A stretch of 64,000 nt of DNA from Pseudomonas baetica. GTDB taxonomy: Bacteria > Pseudomonadota > Gammaproteobacteria > Pseudomonadales > Pseudomonadaceae. Position 1 is the first letter of the stretch. Every line of letters starts with the position of its first letter. Location: NCBI RefSeq assembly GCF_002813455.1, contig NZ_PHHE01000001.1:992001-1056000 (forward strand). Direction: 5' to 3'. Shown here piece after piece: positions 40,617 to 51,909 of this stretch. A model generated the notes under the pieces. That model saw only the letters and a program-made list of their open reading frames with translations, did not search any database and had not been told where the DNA came from. The position numbers were made by a program, and so were the translations under genes.

Positions 40617-41901
40617 TCAGCGCTTAATCAGTAACGACAATACTGCGCTCGCCGCACAGAGTCCCGCTACCGTCGGAAAAATGATCGACGTACTACCGGT
40701 CGAGTCGATCAGGTGGCCGATGACCTTCACCGATGCCCGCGAATATATAGGACGCGGTATTGAGAACGCCTGTCGCGGTGCCCGCAACGTGCCGTCCAAA
40801 GAGATCGGGGCACAGTGCCCAGAACGACGCCGCCGGGCCGAAGACGAAAAATCCGCAGAGGAAAAGCAAGCCAATCGCAACCATGCTTCCGTGTGGCACG
40901 AACATCATGATAATCGCGGTGGCTGAAGCCAGGACCATATACGAAACAATTGCCAGATAGCGTCTGCCCTGAAACACGGTATCGGAAATCCAGCTGTTCG
41001 ACAGTGCGCCCAGTGCCATTCCTACAGGCAGTGCGACAGTGATCCATTTCGGGTCAATCAGCGTTGACGACGTCTTCCAGTCCAACCCGAGAAAATGTAC
41101 GGGTACCCAGACCACTAATGCGTATCGCGCGGCATTCTGAAAACCGATGGCGAATCCGGCGATATAAAGTCGCCAGTTTCGCAGCACGACCAGGTATCGC
41201 TGTGCGCTCGTTAAATCATCTTCAGCTGCTAATGGTGAGCCGCCATCCGAGAATTCGAGGCTGCGCAGGTTTTTGTCTTCGGGACGCTCGGAGACAAACA
41301 CCCACAACACTATTGCGCCGAGTAGCATCGACAATGGAGCGAGTCTGAAAATCCAAATCCAGTCGAGATGCATCGCGCCCAGAATGACCAGGGGCAAGAC
41401 AAAAGCGAGTACGGAGGAAAAACCGGAAAATCCTACATACACGCCATAAACAAAACCGCGATTTTTATGCCCCCACCAGTTCGACAGTAGACGGCTGCCG
41501 GGCGCAAAACCCATGGACTGAAAGTAGCCATTCGCCCCCCAAGCGAGCAGGAAAAACCAGAATGAGTGGCCGAAGCTAAAGACCCAGTTTGCCCCCAGCG
41601 AGAGAATCGCGCCCGCGATCATCATTCGTTTACCACCGAGCTTGTCGCCCAAGTTGCCATTGATGAACTGGCCGGCTGCATAGCACCACAACATCGTGGC
41701 GCTGATCCAGCCAATCTCGTATTTCGACAAACCGTAATCATGCTGGATGCCAGGGATCGCGAAGCCCAGGGTCTGGCGCCCGGTGTAATAGAAGAGATAA
41801 CAGAACGTCACGCCGATCAGTGCGCGCCATTTATATTGATCAAAGGTGGATACTCGCGATGTCGCTTTGTATTGCAGGGTATCAGCGGTTTTTGTAGGCA
41901 T
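40617..41901 (-). pseudogene. OPA-type MFS transporter of the phosphonoacetate module, frameshifted near the C terminus
   Basis: Starts at ATG 41901 with GGAG upstream. The protein shares the YTGRQTLGFAIPGIQ signature and FWALCPDLFGRHVAGTATGVLN with the module 1 and 2 transporters but is clearly more distant. After YIFAGIGE the frame shifts (40723-40728, net two bases missing) and homology resumes as VIGHLIDSTGSTSIIF to a stop at 40617. Corrected length is ~428 residues, so only the last ~35 are affected. It lies directly downstream of phnA in the same direction, the position of the phosphonoacetate transporter in the P. fluorescens 23F phn cluster. Confidence 0.82.
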
Positions 41902-41997
41902 GCCTGTCTCCGTGTGGCGCGCAGTCTTTCACTGCGCTGACCAGTTTTTGGATTAAGCGGGGGCGCGCAGTCTTCGCTGCGCTGCAGGGTTTGCGAG

Positions 41998-43320
<1,323 letters not shown>

Positions 43321-43390
43321 TCACCGTAAGCTGAGCGCTTTCCTCACACAATCGAATTAAAGTAGCGATATCTGTGCGTATGGATCACAC

Positions 43391-44282
43391 ATGAGACAGA
43401 AACTTCCGCCGCTTCACGCGTTACGCATCTTTGAAGTGGCCGCCCGGGCAGGTAGCTATTCGGCGGGGGCTCGGGAGCTGAACCATGACTCATGGAGCCG
43501 TCAGCCGGCAAATCGCAGCCTTGGAGGACTGGCTCGGTCAATCGCTGTTTGTGCGTGATGGGCAGAGCATGGTGGCGTCTCCCCACGCCCGGGCGCTCGC
43601 CCGAGAAATCAGCGCCGCGTTCGATCACATCGCGGATGCCGCAGAACGCTATGGCAAGAACCGACAGCTAAAGATCATCCGGGTCAGTGCCCCAGCCACG
43701 GTCGCGATGCGCTGGCTTATTCCTCGCTTGCCTTCATTCGCCGAGAAATGCCCTGGGGTGGATGTGCGCGTCTCGACCGTGCTTTCGACACAACCTGCGT
43801 TGGCCGGAAGCTTCGACGTGGCGATACGACGGGGCGTACCAAGCGGTGGCCAATTTCAGGCATTGCCATTGTTCAGGGAGTCGAACACGGTGATTGCAAG
43901 CCCATCGCTGCTCGCCAGAACGGGGGTCGAGACGGTTGAGCAACTGGCCGCGGGGACTTGGTTGACGACCGAAACCCGCCCGGGTGATTGGGAAACCTGG
44001 TTGGAATCAGCGAGCCAACCCATGCTTCGAGCAAGTCGTACCTTACGGTTCGACCATTTTTTTGTGACCTTGCAGGCCGTAGTGGATGGGCTTGGCTTCG
44101 GAATAGGTCCCTTTCCAACGCTTGAGGCCGAGTGCGCAGCGGGGCGGTTGCACAAGCCATTTCCCGCATTGCGCTCACAGGGCTCGACCTTCTACGCGTT
44201 AGTGCCGCTCGATGCCGACAAACCAATCCATTTGAGGGCGTTTGTCGATTGGCTGCAATCAGTGAGCGTTACAGGTGAGTAA
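43391..44282 (+). pseudogene. LysR-family regulator of phnA (PhnR-like), 1-base frameshift in the recognition helix
   Basis: From ATG 43391 the frame reads MRQKLPPLHALRIFEVAARA, GSYSAGARELN and then shifts at ~43485, where an extra A appears (AACCATGACT where AACCTGACT is expected). It resumes as THGAVSRQIAALEDWLGQSLF and runs to TAA 44282. Corrected length is ~297 residues, GcvA/AmpR-like. The ATG created at 43485 could start a protein lacking half the DNA-binding domain. It is divergent from phnA across 169 bp, the arrangement of the LysR activator in the 23F phn cluster. If the insertion is real, phnA may be uninducible. Confidence 0.8.
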
Positions 44283-44476
44283 TCGCAGTGATGGTAGCCG
44301 TGTATCTCGATTCAGCATCCTGACACTAGAGAATGGCTACGGTTTTGAACCATGTAGCCGATGGGCTATGTCAAGGCTGGTACCACAAACTCGATAGCTC
44401 CCACTAATCAACATCGCCATCGCTGGATGCCTACTCTTGGCCGATTTCTGCCTGTCGCGACCAGCTGAAAACAACC

Positions 44477-44654
44477 GGTTGTGTTGAAAAAGTCGACCCG
44501 GCCGAGCTACCCATTTATCGAACGGTGAAAATGCCATTTTTGCACACCGCTACGTCAAATCTGAGCCTTGAACCCTCTGCGCAACGCACGAATTTCAATC
44601 TCGAACGCGTACTTTTCTGCCGTAGAAACAGAAGTCGACTTTTTCAACAGAATC
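44477..44654 (+). mobile_element. 178-bp MITE, copy 1 (IS1182-type ends)
   Basis: Non-coding element whose ends are GGTTGTGTTGAAAAAGT (left) and ACTTTTTCAACAGAATC (right). The right end matches the IS1182-family element at 45407-47015 exactly, the left with two changes. The interior is almost identical, in inverted orientation, to copy 2 at 51910-52087; both are 178 bp. Flanks (AACC and GGAC) are imperfect relatives of the GGCC duplication. The remainder of the 44283-44758 gap holds nothing else. Confidence 0.8.
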
Positions 44655-44758
44655 GGACGGATAGCGACGGTCTAGCATCGACCGTCGCAGTGAGTGGTCA
44701 GACTTCCGTCTGCTCCGCCATTTCCATTCCGAATTTCAAATGGAAGGATCCCCGCATC

Positions 44759-45214
44759 ATGTCCAATACGTTGTTCCGCACACTGGCCTTGTCCAGCCTG
44801 TTCGTGCTCGCCAGCTGCACCACTGCAACGCCAACCGCATCGACACCTGTCACCTCCAAGGCCGTCGAAGCTTTCATCGACATCTGTCTGAAAACCGCCC
44901 CTTCATTCGCAGGCTCAGCTGAAGCGGCCAAGCGGTTCGGCATCAACGACCTCGTGGACATGGGCTTCACGCGCATCGGCTTCACCGCAGACAAAAATCT
45001 CTCCGTGCAACTTTCCGAAAAGGAATGCGTCGTCACAACTCCGAATCAACCGGACGACAGCCTGACCCGACAACTGCTGAGTGCCGCGCAGACTTACTCG
45101 CAAACGCCGGTAGCCGATCGTGTGCCATCGAAGGTGCGTATCCAGGACAACAACTTCATTCTTCAGCATGACCGCAAGGGCGGTGAAACGTATGTGCTGT
45201 TGAGGAACAATTAA
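44759..45214 (+). CDS. small putative lipoprotein
   Basis: 151 residues from ATG 44759, with AAGGA upstream. A lipobox is clear (LALSSLFVLASC, Cys at ~20), so the protein should be lipid-anchored. The mature part has a Thr/Pro-rich linker and then EAFIDICLKTAPSFAGSAEAAKRFGINDLVDMGF, which resembles a common Pseudomonas family of small NMCC_0638-like secreted proteins. No catalytic motif is seen. It follows MITE copy 1 by ~100 bp and ends at a strong terminator. Confidence 0.7.
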   Translation: MSNTLFRTLALSSLFVLASCTTATPTASTPVTSKAVEAFIDICLKTAPSFAGSAEAAKRFGINDLVDMGFTRIGFTADKNLSVQLSEKECVVTTPNQPDDSLTRQLLSAAQTYSQTPVADRVPSKVRIQDNNFILQHDRKGGETYVLLRNN

Positions 45215-45237
45215 TTAGCACTTTTACCCATCGTATG

Positions 45238-45262
45238 AAAAAGCCCGCTTTGCGGGCTTTTT
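45238..45262 (+). terminator. Rho-independent terminator after the lipoprotein gene
   Basis: AAAAAGCCCGC-TTT-GCGGGCTTTTT, perfect and symmetrical, 24 bp after the stop. Confidence 0.9.
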
Positions 45263-45406
45263 CATATCGGAGATTTGCTGAGTGGTGCTGCCCGGCGCGA
45301 CGGCCATTGAGTTCTGGATCGTGGCCGGAACACCACTGGAGCAACTGCCGGACGCCATCGTGATGAGAACGGACAATAGGGTGGACGCGAATGACCGCTT
45401 CTGGCC

Positions 45407-47015
45407 GATTCTGTTGAAAAAGTAGCTCCCCTGTCTGACCTGCGGCAAAATTGCTTCATTGGCCGGCGGGGGATCACAGAGCATGATGGGACAGTTATCG
45501 AGTGGGCAGGAGCGGCTGTTTTACTCGTTCAACCTTGAAGATCACATCCCAGCCAATCATCTTCTGCGCAGCATTGATCAGTGTCTCGATCTGAGTGACC
45601 TGCGCCATTACCTCGCCGATTTCTATAGCCCGATTGGACGTCCGTCGATTGATCCTGAACTGATGATCCGCATGCTGATCGTCGGCTACTGCTATGGCAT
45701 CCGCTCCGAACGACGGTTGTGCGAAGAGGCCCATTTGAACCTGGCGTATCGCTGGTTCTGCCGGTTGAGCCTTGAAGATGAAGTGCCCAACCACTCGACC
45801 TTTTCCAAAAATCGACACGGCCGTTTTCGGGACAGTGATCTGTTTCGCTGGTTGTTCAATGAAGTGCTGCGTCGTTGCATGGACGCAGGCTTGGTCAAAG
45901 GTGAAGGCTTTGCCGTGGACGCCAGCATCATCAAGGCGGATGCGAGTCGGCAGCGCGGCGTACCGGGAGATGAACAGGTCAACTGGAGCGATCCATCCCT
46001 GACCACTCGCGCCGTGCGTGAGTATCTTGAGGCGCTCGATGAAGAGGCTCTGGCCGAAACGCTACCGAAGCGCCTGTCGCTGACGGATCCTCAGGCCCGT
46101 TGGACCGCTGCTCCAGGCGGCCCAGCTTTCTACGCTTACTCCACGAATTATCTGATCGATACCGAGCACGGCGTGATCATGGATGTGGAACCCACACCGG
46201 CTCATCGAACCGCAGAAGTCGAGAGCACCAAGACGATGATCGAACGGGTCGAAGCGCTGTTCGACATCAAGCCGGAACGCCTCATTGGCGACACCGCTTA
46301 CGGTACCGCGCCGATGCTGGCCTGGATGGTGGAGGAAAAAGACATCGAGCCGCATGTGCCGGTGTGGGACAAAACTGAGCGCAAGAACGACAGCTTTTCG
46401 AGTAACGATTTCCACTGGAATGAAGAGGCCGAGGAATACCGCTGCCCAGCCGGCAACCCATTGCGCAGCGAATGGCGAGCCTTCAAAAACGAGCGTTCAC
46501 ACGTCACCAAAGCCAACACCATCATCTTCCGATCCCGGCAGACCGATTGCGCTACGTGTCCGATGAAAGCCAAGTGCTGCCCGAACACTGCGTTCCGCAA
46601 GATCGCTCGCAGCGTCCATGAAGCCGCTCGCGATGTGGCTCGGCGCATTGCAGCAACGCCGGCATATCAGCGCTCTCGCCACGAACGTAAAAAGGTCGAA
46701 ATGTTGTTTGCCCACCTCAAGCGCATCCTGAAATTGGATCGCCTGCGGCTACGTGGCATGAGTGGCGCGACGGATGAATTCACGCTGGCCGCTGCGGTGC
46801 AGAACCTGCGACGGCTGGCCAAATTTTCATCTCAAGGGCCACCAGTCACGGGATAGGTGCGCCTGCACCAAGCAAAAAACCTCAAATTAACCCAATAACA
46901 GAGCAGCAAAGGTCACCGAAGGGCCGAAAAACCACTCAATGTGGTGAGTAGGTTCTCCGGTGGTGGTCGTGCCTGAGTTCAGGCCATTTGAAAATCCGAC
47001 TTTTTCAACAGAATC
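45407..47015 (+). mobile_element. complete IS1182-family insertion sequence (1609 bp) with GGCC target duplication
   Basis: Perfect 17-bp terminal inverted repeats GATTCTGTTGAAAAAGT (45407-45423) and its complement (46999-47015). GGCC is duplicated at 45403-45406 and 47016-47019. Joining the flanks across one GGCC gives GACCGCTTCTGGCC plus GATTGCTGCCTGTC, a continuous sequence of a kind seen next to the other insertions here. The single transposase gene is intact, so the element may be active and able to mobilise the 178-bp MITEs. Confidence 0.9.
45483..46856 (+). CDS. IS1182-family transposase
   Basis: 457 residues from ATG 45483. The N-terminal DUF772-type domain (FYSFNLEDHIPANHLLRSID, GRPSIDPELMIRMLIVGYCYGIRSERRLCEE) is followed by the DDE core. 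The first Asp is in GEGFAVDASIIKADASRQ and the second in PERLIGDTAYGTAPMLAW. A cysteine-bearing segment (RQTDCATCPMKAKCCPN) and the ERKKVEMLFAHLKRILKLDRLRLRG tail with the Glu complete the typical IS1182 layout. No frameshift, so the enzyme should be functional. Confidence 0.92.
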   Translation: MMGQLSSGQERLFYSFNLEDHIPANHLLRSIDQCLDLSDLRHYLADFYSPIGRPSIDPELMIRMLIVGYCYGIRSERRLCEEAHLNLAYRWFCRLSLEDEVPNHSTFSKNRHGRFRDSDLFRWLFNEVLRRCMDAGLVKGEGFAVDASIIKADASRQRGVPGDEQVNWSDPSLTTRAVREYLEALDEEALAETLPKRLSLTDPQARWTAAPGGPAFYAYSTNYLIDTEHGVIMDVEPTPAHRTAEVESTKTMIERVEALFDIKPERLIGDTAYGTAPMLAWMVEEKDIEPHVPVWDKTERKNDSFSSNDFHWNEEAEEYRCPAGNPLRSEWRAFKNERSHVTKANTIIFRSRQTDCATCPMKAKCCPNTAFRKIARSVHEAARDVARRIAATPAYQRSRHERKKVEMLFAHLKRILKLDRLRLRGMSGATDEFTLAAAVQNLRRLAKFSSQGPPVTG

Positions 47016-47223
47016 GGCCGATTGCTGCCTGTCACGAAGGGCCGCAAACGAGGAGAAGATGCAGGACATCGCCCGGCAGGTCCCGGTGGATCACCGAGCT
47101 GTTGGCTTGAGTTTACCGAGGTTCCCTCACAAACAAACTGTCGAATCGCCGGGCTGCCGGGGCTGGTTTGAGGTATCGTATCTGCGCGAAGAAATAGCAG
47201 GTAGGTTAATAGAATCCATAAAA

Positions 47224-47245
47224 GGCCGCTGCAAACGCAGCGGCC
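47224..47245 (-). terminator. Rho-independent terminator for the AceE paralogue
   Basis: GGCCGCTGC-AAAC-GCAGCGGCC; on the minus strand it is followed by TTTTA. It lies 50 bp beyond the stop of the minus-strand aceE gene. Nothing else is seen between 47020 and 47223. Confidence 0.85.
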
Positions 47246-47294
47246 AGAAGCAGTCTCCCGTTTTACAGTGGGAGGCAGTTACAACAGATAAGAC

Positions 47295-49964
47295 TCAAAC
47301 TTTCGCTGGGTTCTGTTTCTCCGGGTCAATCCCATAAAGCGCAATCGCCTCAGCTACTTTTTCCCTTGGCACCCCTCCGTCATCGGCCAGCGCTTTCAAG
47401 GCCGCCAACGCGATGAAGTGGCGATCCACTTCGAAAAACCTGCGCAGCGATTCTCGGGTATCCGATTGGCCGAAACCGTCGGTGCCTAATGCCACGAAGC
47501 GCCGCATGGGCACGAACGGGCGGATCTGGTCGGCGAATATCTTCATGTAATCAGTCGCGACCACCACCGGACCCTGTTTATCTTGCAGGCAACTTTCAAC
47601 GTGACCGATACGTGGCGCCTTATGCGGGTGCAGCAAATTCCAGCGTTCGGCATCCTGGCCGTCCCGACGCAGTTCGGTCAGGCTGGTGACGCTCCACACA
47701 TCGCTGCTGACGTCGAAGTCCTGCTCTAGCAACTGCGCGGCGGCAATGACTTCTTGCAGGATTGAACCGCAACCCATCAGTTGTACATGCTTACCTTCGA
47801 TTGGCTGCGCCGGGGCTGAGAGTCGATACATGCCTTTAAGAATGTCCTGCTCGATACCTTCGGGCATGGGCGGGTGGGCGTAGTTTTCGTTCAACAACGT
47901 GATGTAGTAATAAATGTCTTGGTTTTCGACATACATTCGCCGCATGCCATCCTGGATGATCACGGCCAGTTCATAGGCGAACGTCGGGTCGTAGGACACG
48001 CAGCACGGTACGGTGGAGGACAGCACATGGCTGTGACCATCGTCATGTTGCAGGCCTTCGCCCATCAGCGTGGTTCTGCCGGACGTTGCGCCCAGCAGAA
48101 AACCTCGGGCGCGGGCATCGCCAGCCGCCCAGGCCAGATCGCCGACGCGTTGGAAGCCGAACATTGAATAAAAGATGTAGAAGGGCACCGTCGTCACGCC
48201 GTGCGTACTGTACGAAGTACTCGCCGCGATCCACGAAGAAATCCCGCCGGACTCGTTCAGTCCTTCCTGCATGATCTGCCCATCCCGCGCCTCCTTGTAA
48301 TAACTCAGTTGACCGGCGTCCTGAGGGGTATACAACTGGCCGATGTGGGAATGGATGCCGATCTGGCGGAACAGGCTTTCCATACCGAAGGTGCGTGATT
48401 CGTCCGGGACAATGGGCACGATCAGCTTTCCGATATTCGGGTCTTTGAGCAACGTGCCGAGGATGCGCACAAACGCCATGGTGGTGGAAATACCGCGCTC
48501 GCCAGTGCCTTTGAGCTGGGTGTCCAGGGCCGACAATGGCGGGATCTGCAACGGCTCGACTGCACTGAAGCGTGCAGGCACGTAACCGCCCAGTTGGGTA
48601 CGCCTGGCTTGCAGATAAAGGGCCTCGATACTGTCCGCTGCCGGTTTGAGGTAAGGCATGTCGCCCAGTTGATCGTCGGTGAGGTCCAGCGCGAAACGAT
48701 CACGGAACGCTTTGACAGCGTCCTCGCCCATCTTCTTGAGTTGATGGTTGATGTTCTGGCCTTCGCCTGCTTCGCCCATGCCGAAGCCTTTCACGGTCTT
48801 CGCCAGAATGACCGTCGGCCCGCCGGTGTGGCGCATCGCGGCGGCGTAGGCGTTGTAGACTTTTTCCGGGTCATGGCCGCCGCGAGAGAGCTTCCAGATT
48901 TCTTCGTCGCTCAGGTCGCTGACCAGTTCCAGCAACTCCGGGTATTTGCCAAAAAAATGCTCACGGACGTAAGCGCCGTTTTGGGATTTGTAGTTTTGAT
49001 AGTCGCCGTCCACGCATTCCATCATCCGCTGGCGTAGCAGGCCGCTTTTGTCCTTTTCCAGCAAGGCATCCCAACCGCTGCCCCAGATCACTTTGATAAC
49101 ATTCCAGCCGGCCGCCCGATACAGGCTTTCAAACTCCTGAATGACCTTGCTGTTGCCGCGCACCGGTCCGTCCAGACGCTGGAGGTTGCAGTTGACGACA
49201 AAAATAATATTGTCGAGCTTCTCTCGACCCGCCAGGGAAATCGCCGCCAGGGATTCCGGCTGGTCCATTTCTCCGTCACCGAGAAACGCCCATACTTTGC
49301 GCCCTTGATGTTCTTTCAGGCCACGGTCTTCGAGGTAGCGCATGAATCTGGCCTGATACGCGGCGGTGATCGGTCCTAGTCCCATGGACACCGTCGGAAA
49401 TTGCCAGAAGTCCGGCATGAGCCTTGGATGCGGATATGACGAGACACCGTCGCGGTCAGTCTCGCGGCGGAAGTTGTCCAGCTGTTCTTCGCTCAGGCGA
49501 CCTTCCAGATAGGCGCGCCCGTAGATGCCCGGTGAAGAGTGGCCCTGGATATACACCATGTCGCCACCAAACTGCTCGGTGCGCCCACGGAAGAAATGCT
49601 CGAAGCCGACGTCGTACAGAATGGCTGCCGAGGCATAGGAAGCGATGTGCCCGCCCACGTTCGAATGTTTTCCGGCGCGCAGCACCATGGCCAAAGCGTT
49701 CCAACGGATATAAGCATTGATCCGGCGCTCTATTGTCAGGTCGCCGGGGTAGAGCTGCTGACGGTCGACCGGGATTGTGTTGACGTAGGGCGTGGTGACG
49801 CGCCCGTAAAAATCACCATGGCGGCTGGCATCGAAATCCAGCATCTGATCGATCAGGTAGTGAGCGCGAGTACGCCCTTCGACGCTCGCCACCGATTCGA
49901 TGGATTCGAGCCATTCGCGAGTTTCTTGTGGATCCTCGTCGAGAAACAGGGGTTGTTGTGCCAT
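47295..49964 (-). CDS. AceE-type 2-oxoacid dehydrogenase E1 (homodimeric), accessory paralogue
   Basis: 889 residues, full AceE length. The TPP site is visible as VWAFLGDGEMDQPESLA … IIFVVNCNLQRLDGPVRGN (GDGE…N motif). The N-terminal domain has NVGGHIASYASAA and YIQGHSSPGIYGRAYLEGRL, the middle domain VPIVPDESRTFGMESLFRQIGI, and the C-terminal domain KHVQLMGCGSILQEVIAAA. No E2 or E3 gene is adjacent, unlike the core aceEF operon, so this is a paralogue. In P. putida a similar AceE homologue (MdeB) acts on 2-oxobutyrate from methionine breakdown. It is divergent from a MarR gene with a palindromic operator between them. Confidence 0.9.
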   Translation of the reverse strand: MAQQPLFLDEDPQETREWLESIESVASVEGRTRAHYLIDQMLDFDASRHGDFYGRVTTPYVNTIPVDRQQLYPGDLTIERRINAYIRWNALAMVLRAGKHSNVGGHIASYASAAILYDVGFEHFFRGRTEQFGGDMVYIQGHSSPGIYGRAYLEGRLSEEQLDNFRRETDRDGVSSYPHPRLMPDFWQFPTVSMGLGPITAAYQARFMRYLEDRGLKEHQGRKVWAFLGDGEMDQPESLAAISLAGREKLDNIIFVVNCNLQRLDGPVRGNSKVIQEFESLYRAAGWNVIKVIWGSGWDALLEKDKSGLLRQRMMECVDGDYQNYKSQNGAYVREHFFGKYPELLELVSDLSDEEIWKLSRGGHDPEKVYNAYAAAMRHTGGPTVILAKTVKGFGMGEAGEGQNINHQLKKMGEDAVKAFRDRFALDLTDDQLGDMPYLKPAADSIEALYLQARRTQLGGYVPARFSAVEPLQIPPLSALDTQLKGTGERGISTTMAFVRILGTLLKDPNIGKLIVPIVPDESRTFGMESLFRQIGIHSHIGQLYTPQDAGQLSYYKEARDGQIMQEGLNESGGISSWIAASTSYSTHGVTTVPFYIFYSMFGFQRVGDLAWAAGDARARGFLLGATSGRTTLMGEGLQHDDGHSHVLSSTVPCCVSYDPTFAYELAVIIQDGMRRMYVENQDIYYYITLLNENYAHPPMPEGIEQDILKGMYRLSAPAQPIEGKHVQLMGCGSILQEVIAAAQLLEQDFDVSSDVWSVTSLTELRRDGQDAERWNLLHPHKAPRIGHVESCLQDKQGPVVVATDYMKIFADQIRPFVPMRRFVALGTDGFGQSDTRESLRRFFEVDRHFIALAALKALADDGGVPREKVAEAIALYGIDPEKQNPAKV

Positions 49965-50051
49965 CGTCGTCTCCTGGACAGTGCAGCAGCACCGAGTCGT
50001 TGGGTGCCTGGCTAAGGGGCGTGGGTCGACGCCAACCTAAAAGAATATTTA

Positions 50052-50069
50052 TAGTTGCATATGCAACTA
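50052..50069. promoter_or_regulatory. 18-bp perfect palindrome, probable MarR operator
   Basis: TAGTTGCATATGCAACTA is a perfect dyad in the divergent aceE/marR region. A half-site TTGCAACTA recurs at 50102-50110 just before marR. A 14/18 match lies upstream of the E1-like gene at 51761-51778. Confidence 0.75.
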
Positions 50070-50136
50070 CATGCGAGAACTTAGCCTGCCACACGCTACA
50101 ATTGCAACTAAATCGATGTCATGAAAAGGGTGATGC

Positions 50137-50589
50137 ATGTCTTCAAGCGATCCGGATACCTGGTTCAGATTCGTCAGGGCCCACCGCTGCCTGATCCGGG
50201 AAATCGAGCGTCGACTGGCGGCTGCCGGGCTGCCGGCGTACGCGTGGTACGACGCGTTATGGGGCCTGGAAAGCGGCCCTGAAGGCACCAGACGCATGAG
50301 CGAATTGGCTGACGTGATGGCGATCGAGCGCTACAACCTCACCCGGTTGGTGGACCGTCTGGAGGCCGAAGGCCTGGTCACACGCAGCCGTGCCAGCGAT
50401 GACGGCCGTGGTGCGCATGCCGCCATTACCGAGAGCGGGAAAGTGCTGCGTAAAAAAATGTGGAAAATCTATGAAGGGGCGGTGGACGAGCTGTTTTTGT
50501 CGCAATTCGATGACGAGCAACAGCGGTTCTTCAGTGAGGCGCTTGAGCGGGCCGCAAGGGCGGCGCGCAACAGTGGGCGAGCGGATTGA
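50137..50589 (+). CDS. MarR-family transcriptional regulator
   Basis: 150 residues. The winged helix is visible: RRMSELADVMAIERYNLTRLVDRLEAEGLVTRSRASDDGRGAHAAITESGK (recognition helix and wing with the DDGR tip), flanked by dimerisation helices. It is divergent from the AceE paralogue and separated from it by the TAGTTGCA-type palindrome. A matching site precedes the convergent E1-like gene, so it probably represses both and itself until an oxoacid or amino-acid signal arrives. Its stop is 11 bp from the stop of the opposing gene. Confidence 0.87.
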   Translation: MSSSDPDTWFRFVRAHRCLIREIERRLAAAGLPAYAWYDALWGLESGPEGTRRMSELADVMAIERYNLTRLVDRLEAEGLVTRSRASDDGRGAHAAITESGKVLRKKMWKIYEGAVDELFLSQFDDEQQRFFSEALERAARAARNSGRAD

Positions 50590-50600
50590 CCGTTGTTTGA

Positions 50601-51704
50601 TCATCGCAGCAGATAACGGTCCATGGCCTGTTCAACGTACGCCTGCGCGATGACACCTTCCTGGGCTAGCGCTCGCAGAGCGAGTGCCACGATCCAGCGT
50701 TTATCCACCGTTTTGCCCGGAGGTGTTTCGGTTGAGTCAGCGCCGAACGCCACGAACCGTGATTGGATATGCCCACCGATCTGATCGACGACATGCTGGG
50801 CATAACCGGTCACAGCCACCACCGGGTAATCATCCGCGCTCAGGCAGTCGAGCAAATGCGACGACCGCCGCGGCATATCGGGATGCATCCGGTTCCAGCG
50901 TTGTGCCTTGTCTGCATCACGGGCCAGGCGGGTGTAACTGGGGCAGCTCCAGAGTTCGCATTCGACGCCCCAGTCATCACGCAATATCTGCGCCGCTGAG
51001 ACCACTGACTGCAAGGCCAGCCCCGCGCCCAATAAGCGGACCCGGAGTTGCCCGGCATCTGTATTAATATTTTTGAGCTTGTACATGCCCTTGAGGGCTT
51101 GGCTCGCACTGAGGTGGCTGATGGGGGCGATGAAATCATTGGGTTCATCGTGAAGTGTCATGTAGTAGAAGCCGTCATTGCCTTCCACATACAAACTTTG
51201 CAATGCAGCTAGCGTAATGGCGTGCGCTTCGGCACCGCTTGCGGGGTCGAAGGGCAGGCAGTGCGGGTTGGAGACCAGCCAGAGCGGGACCCAGGGGTGA
51301 GCGCCTTTAGGCCAGCGTGAGGGTAGAGTTTCTATGTCATTACACAGAATTCCCCGCTGGGCGGACTCATTTGAAAGTGCGCAAAGTTCGGCTGACGTCG
51401 CAGAACTGGTCAGGTACAGCAGCGGTTTTTCACTGGCGCAGGCTGTAGGGCTAAAGCGCAGAGGCCAGGCGCTGATACGTGTGTGACAGGTTTCGACTTG
51501 AGACTGCTTGTTGGACCGGATGACCCAGATATGCCTGGCCGTTTCCGGATCCCTTTCTAGCCGGTTGGCGATATCGATCATGGTGTCGAGCGGAGAAGAA
51601 AAGCCCGCAGTGTGTTGCTGTGTCAGGGTTCGGATTTTGTCGATGCAGGCCTGAGCGGCAAGGCGGGTTTCTGGTGTTTTGCTGAAGCTGGAAAATCCGA
51701 TCAT
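50601..51704 (-). CDS. stand-alone protein resembling the C-terminal third of AceE (no TPP domain)
   Basis: 367 residues. I chose ATG 51704 because GGAG precedes it; frames further upstream overlap the operator. The C-terminal ~200 residues align with the AceE transketolase C-terminal region: YVEGNDGFYYMTLHDEPNDF corresponds to YVENQDIYYYITLLNENYAH, and ALKGMYKLKN, VRLLGAGLALQSVVSAAQIL and RWNRMHPD follow. The first ~170 residues are divergent (perhaps a decayed pyrimidine-binding domain). The TPP motif GDGE…N is absent, so it cannot be a normal E1. A MarR-like operator lies upstream. It may be a structural or regulatory partner of the AceE paralogue, or a decaying duplicate. Confidence 0.75.
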   Translation of the reverse strand: MIGFSSFSKTPETRLAAQACIDKIRTLTQQHTAGFSSPLDTMIDIANRLERDPETARHIWVIRSNKQSQVETCHTRISAWPLRFSPTACASEKPLLYLTSSATSAELCALSNESAQRGILCNDIETLPSRWPKGAHPWVPLWLVSNPHCLPFDPASGAEAHAITLAALQSLYVEGNDGFYYMTLHDEPNDFIAPISHLSASQALKGMYKLKNINTDAGQLRVRLLGAGLALQSVVSAAQILRDDWGVECELWSCPSYTRLARDADKAQRWNRMHPDMPRRSSHLLDCLSADDYPVVAVTGYAQHVVDQIGGHIQSRFVAFGADSTETPPGKTVDKRWIVALALRALAQEGVIAQAYVEQAMDRYLLR

Positions 51705-51760
51705 ATTCCAAAAATCTCCGCGCGTTTCGTCATGCTTGCACCATACTGCACGCCTTAATA

Positions 51761-51778
51761 TGATTGCAAATGCAATTA
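51761..51778 (-). promoter_or_regulatory. probable MarR operator upstream of the E1-like gene
   Basis: TGATTGCAAATGCAATTA matches the 50052-50069 palindrome at 14 of 18 positions and is itself nearly palindromic. It lies ~57 bp upstream of the start at 51704. Confidence 0.6.
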
Positions 51779-51909
51779 GATTGCCATGGAATGGAGTCTC
51801 CTCATGAACGCGTCCCACCCATCGCACTGTAGACGGAAGCCATCGTGCGTAGCGCTTCGACCCTCCGCTTCGGCCGGTTAATGCCTGTCGCGAAGGACTG
51901 CAATTGGCC

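Noticed and set aside
47253..47278. Second hairpin near the aceE terminator (CTCCC…GGGAG)
   Set aside because: Short stem without a T-run, directly beside a strong terminator; not listed as a separate feature.
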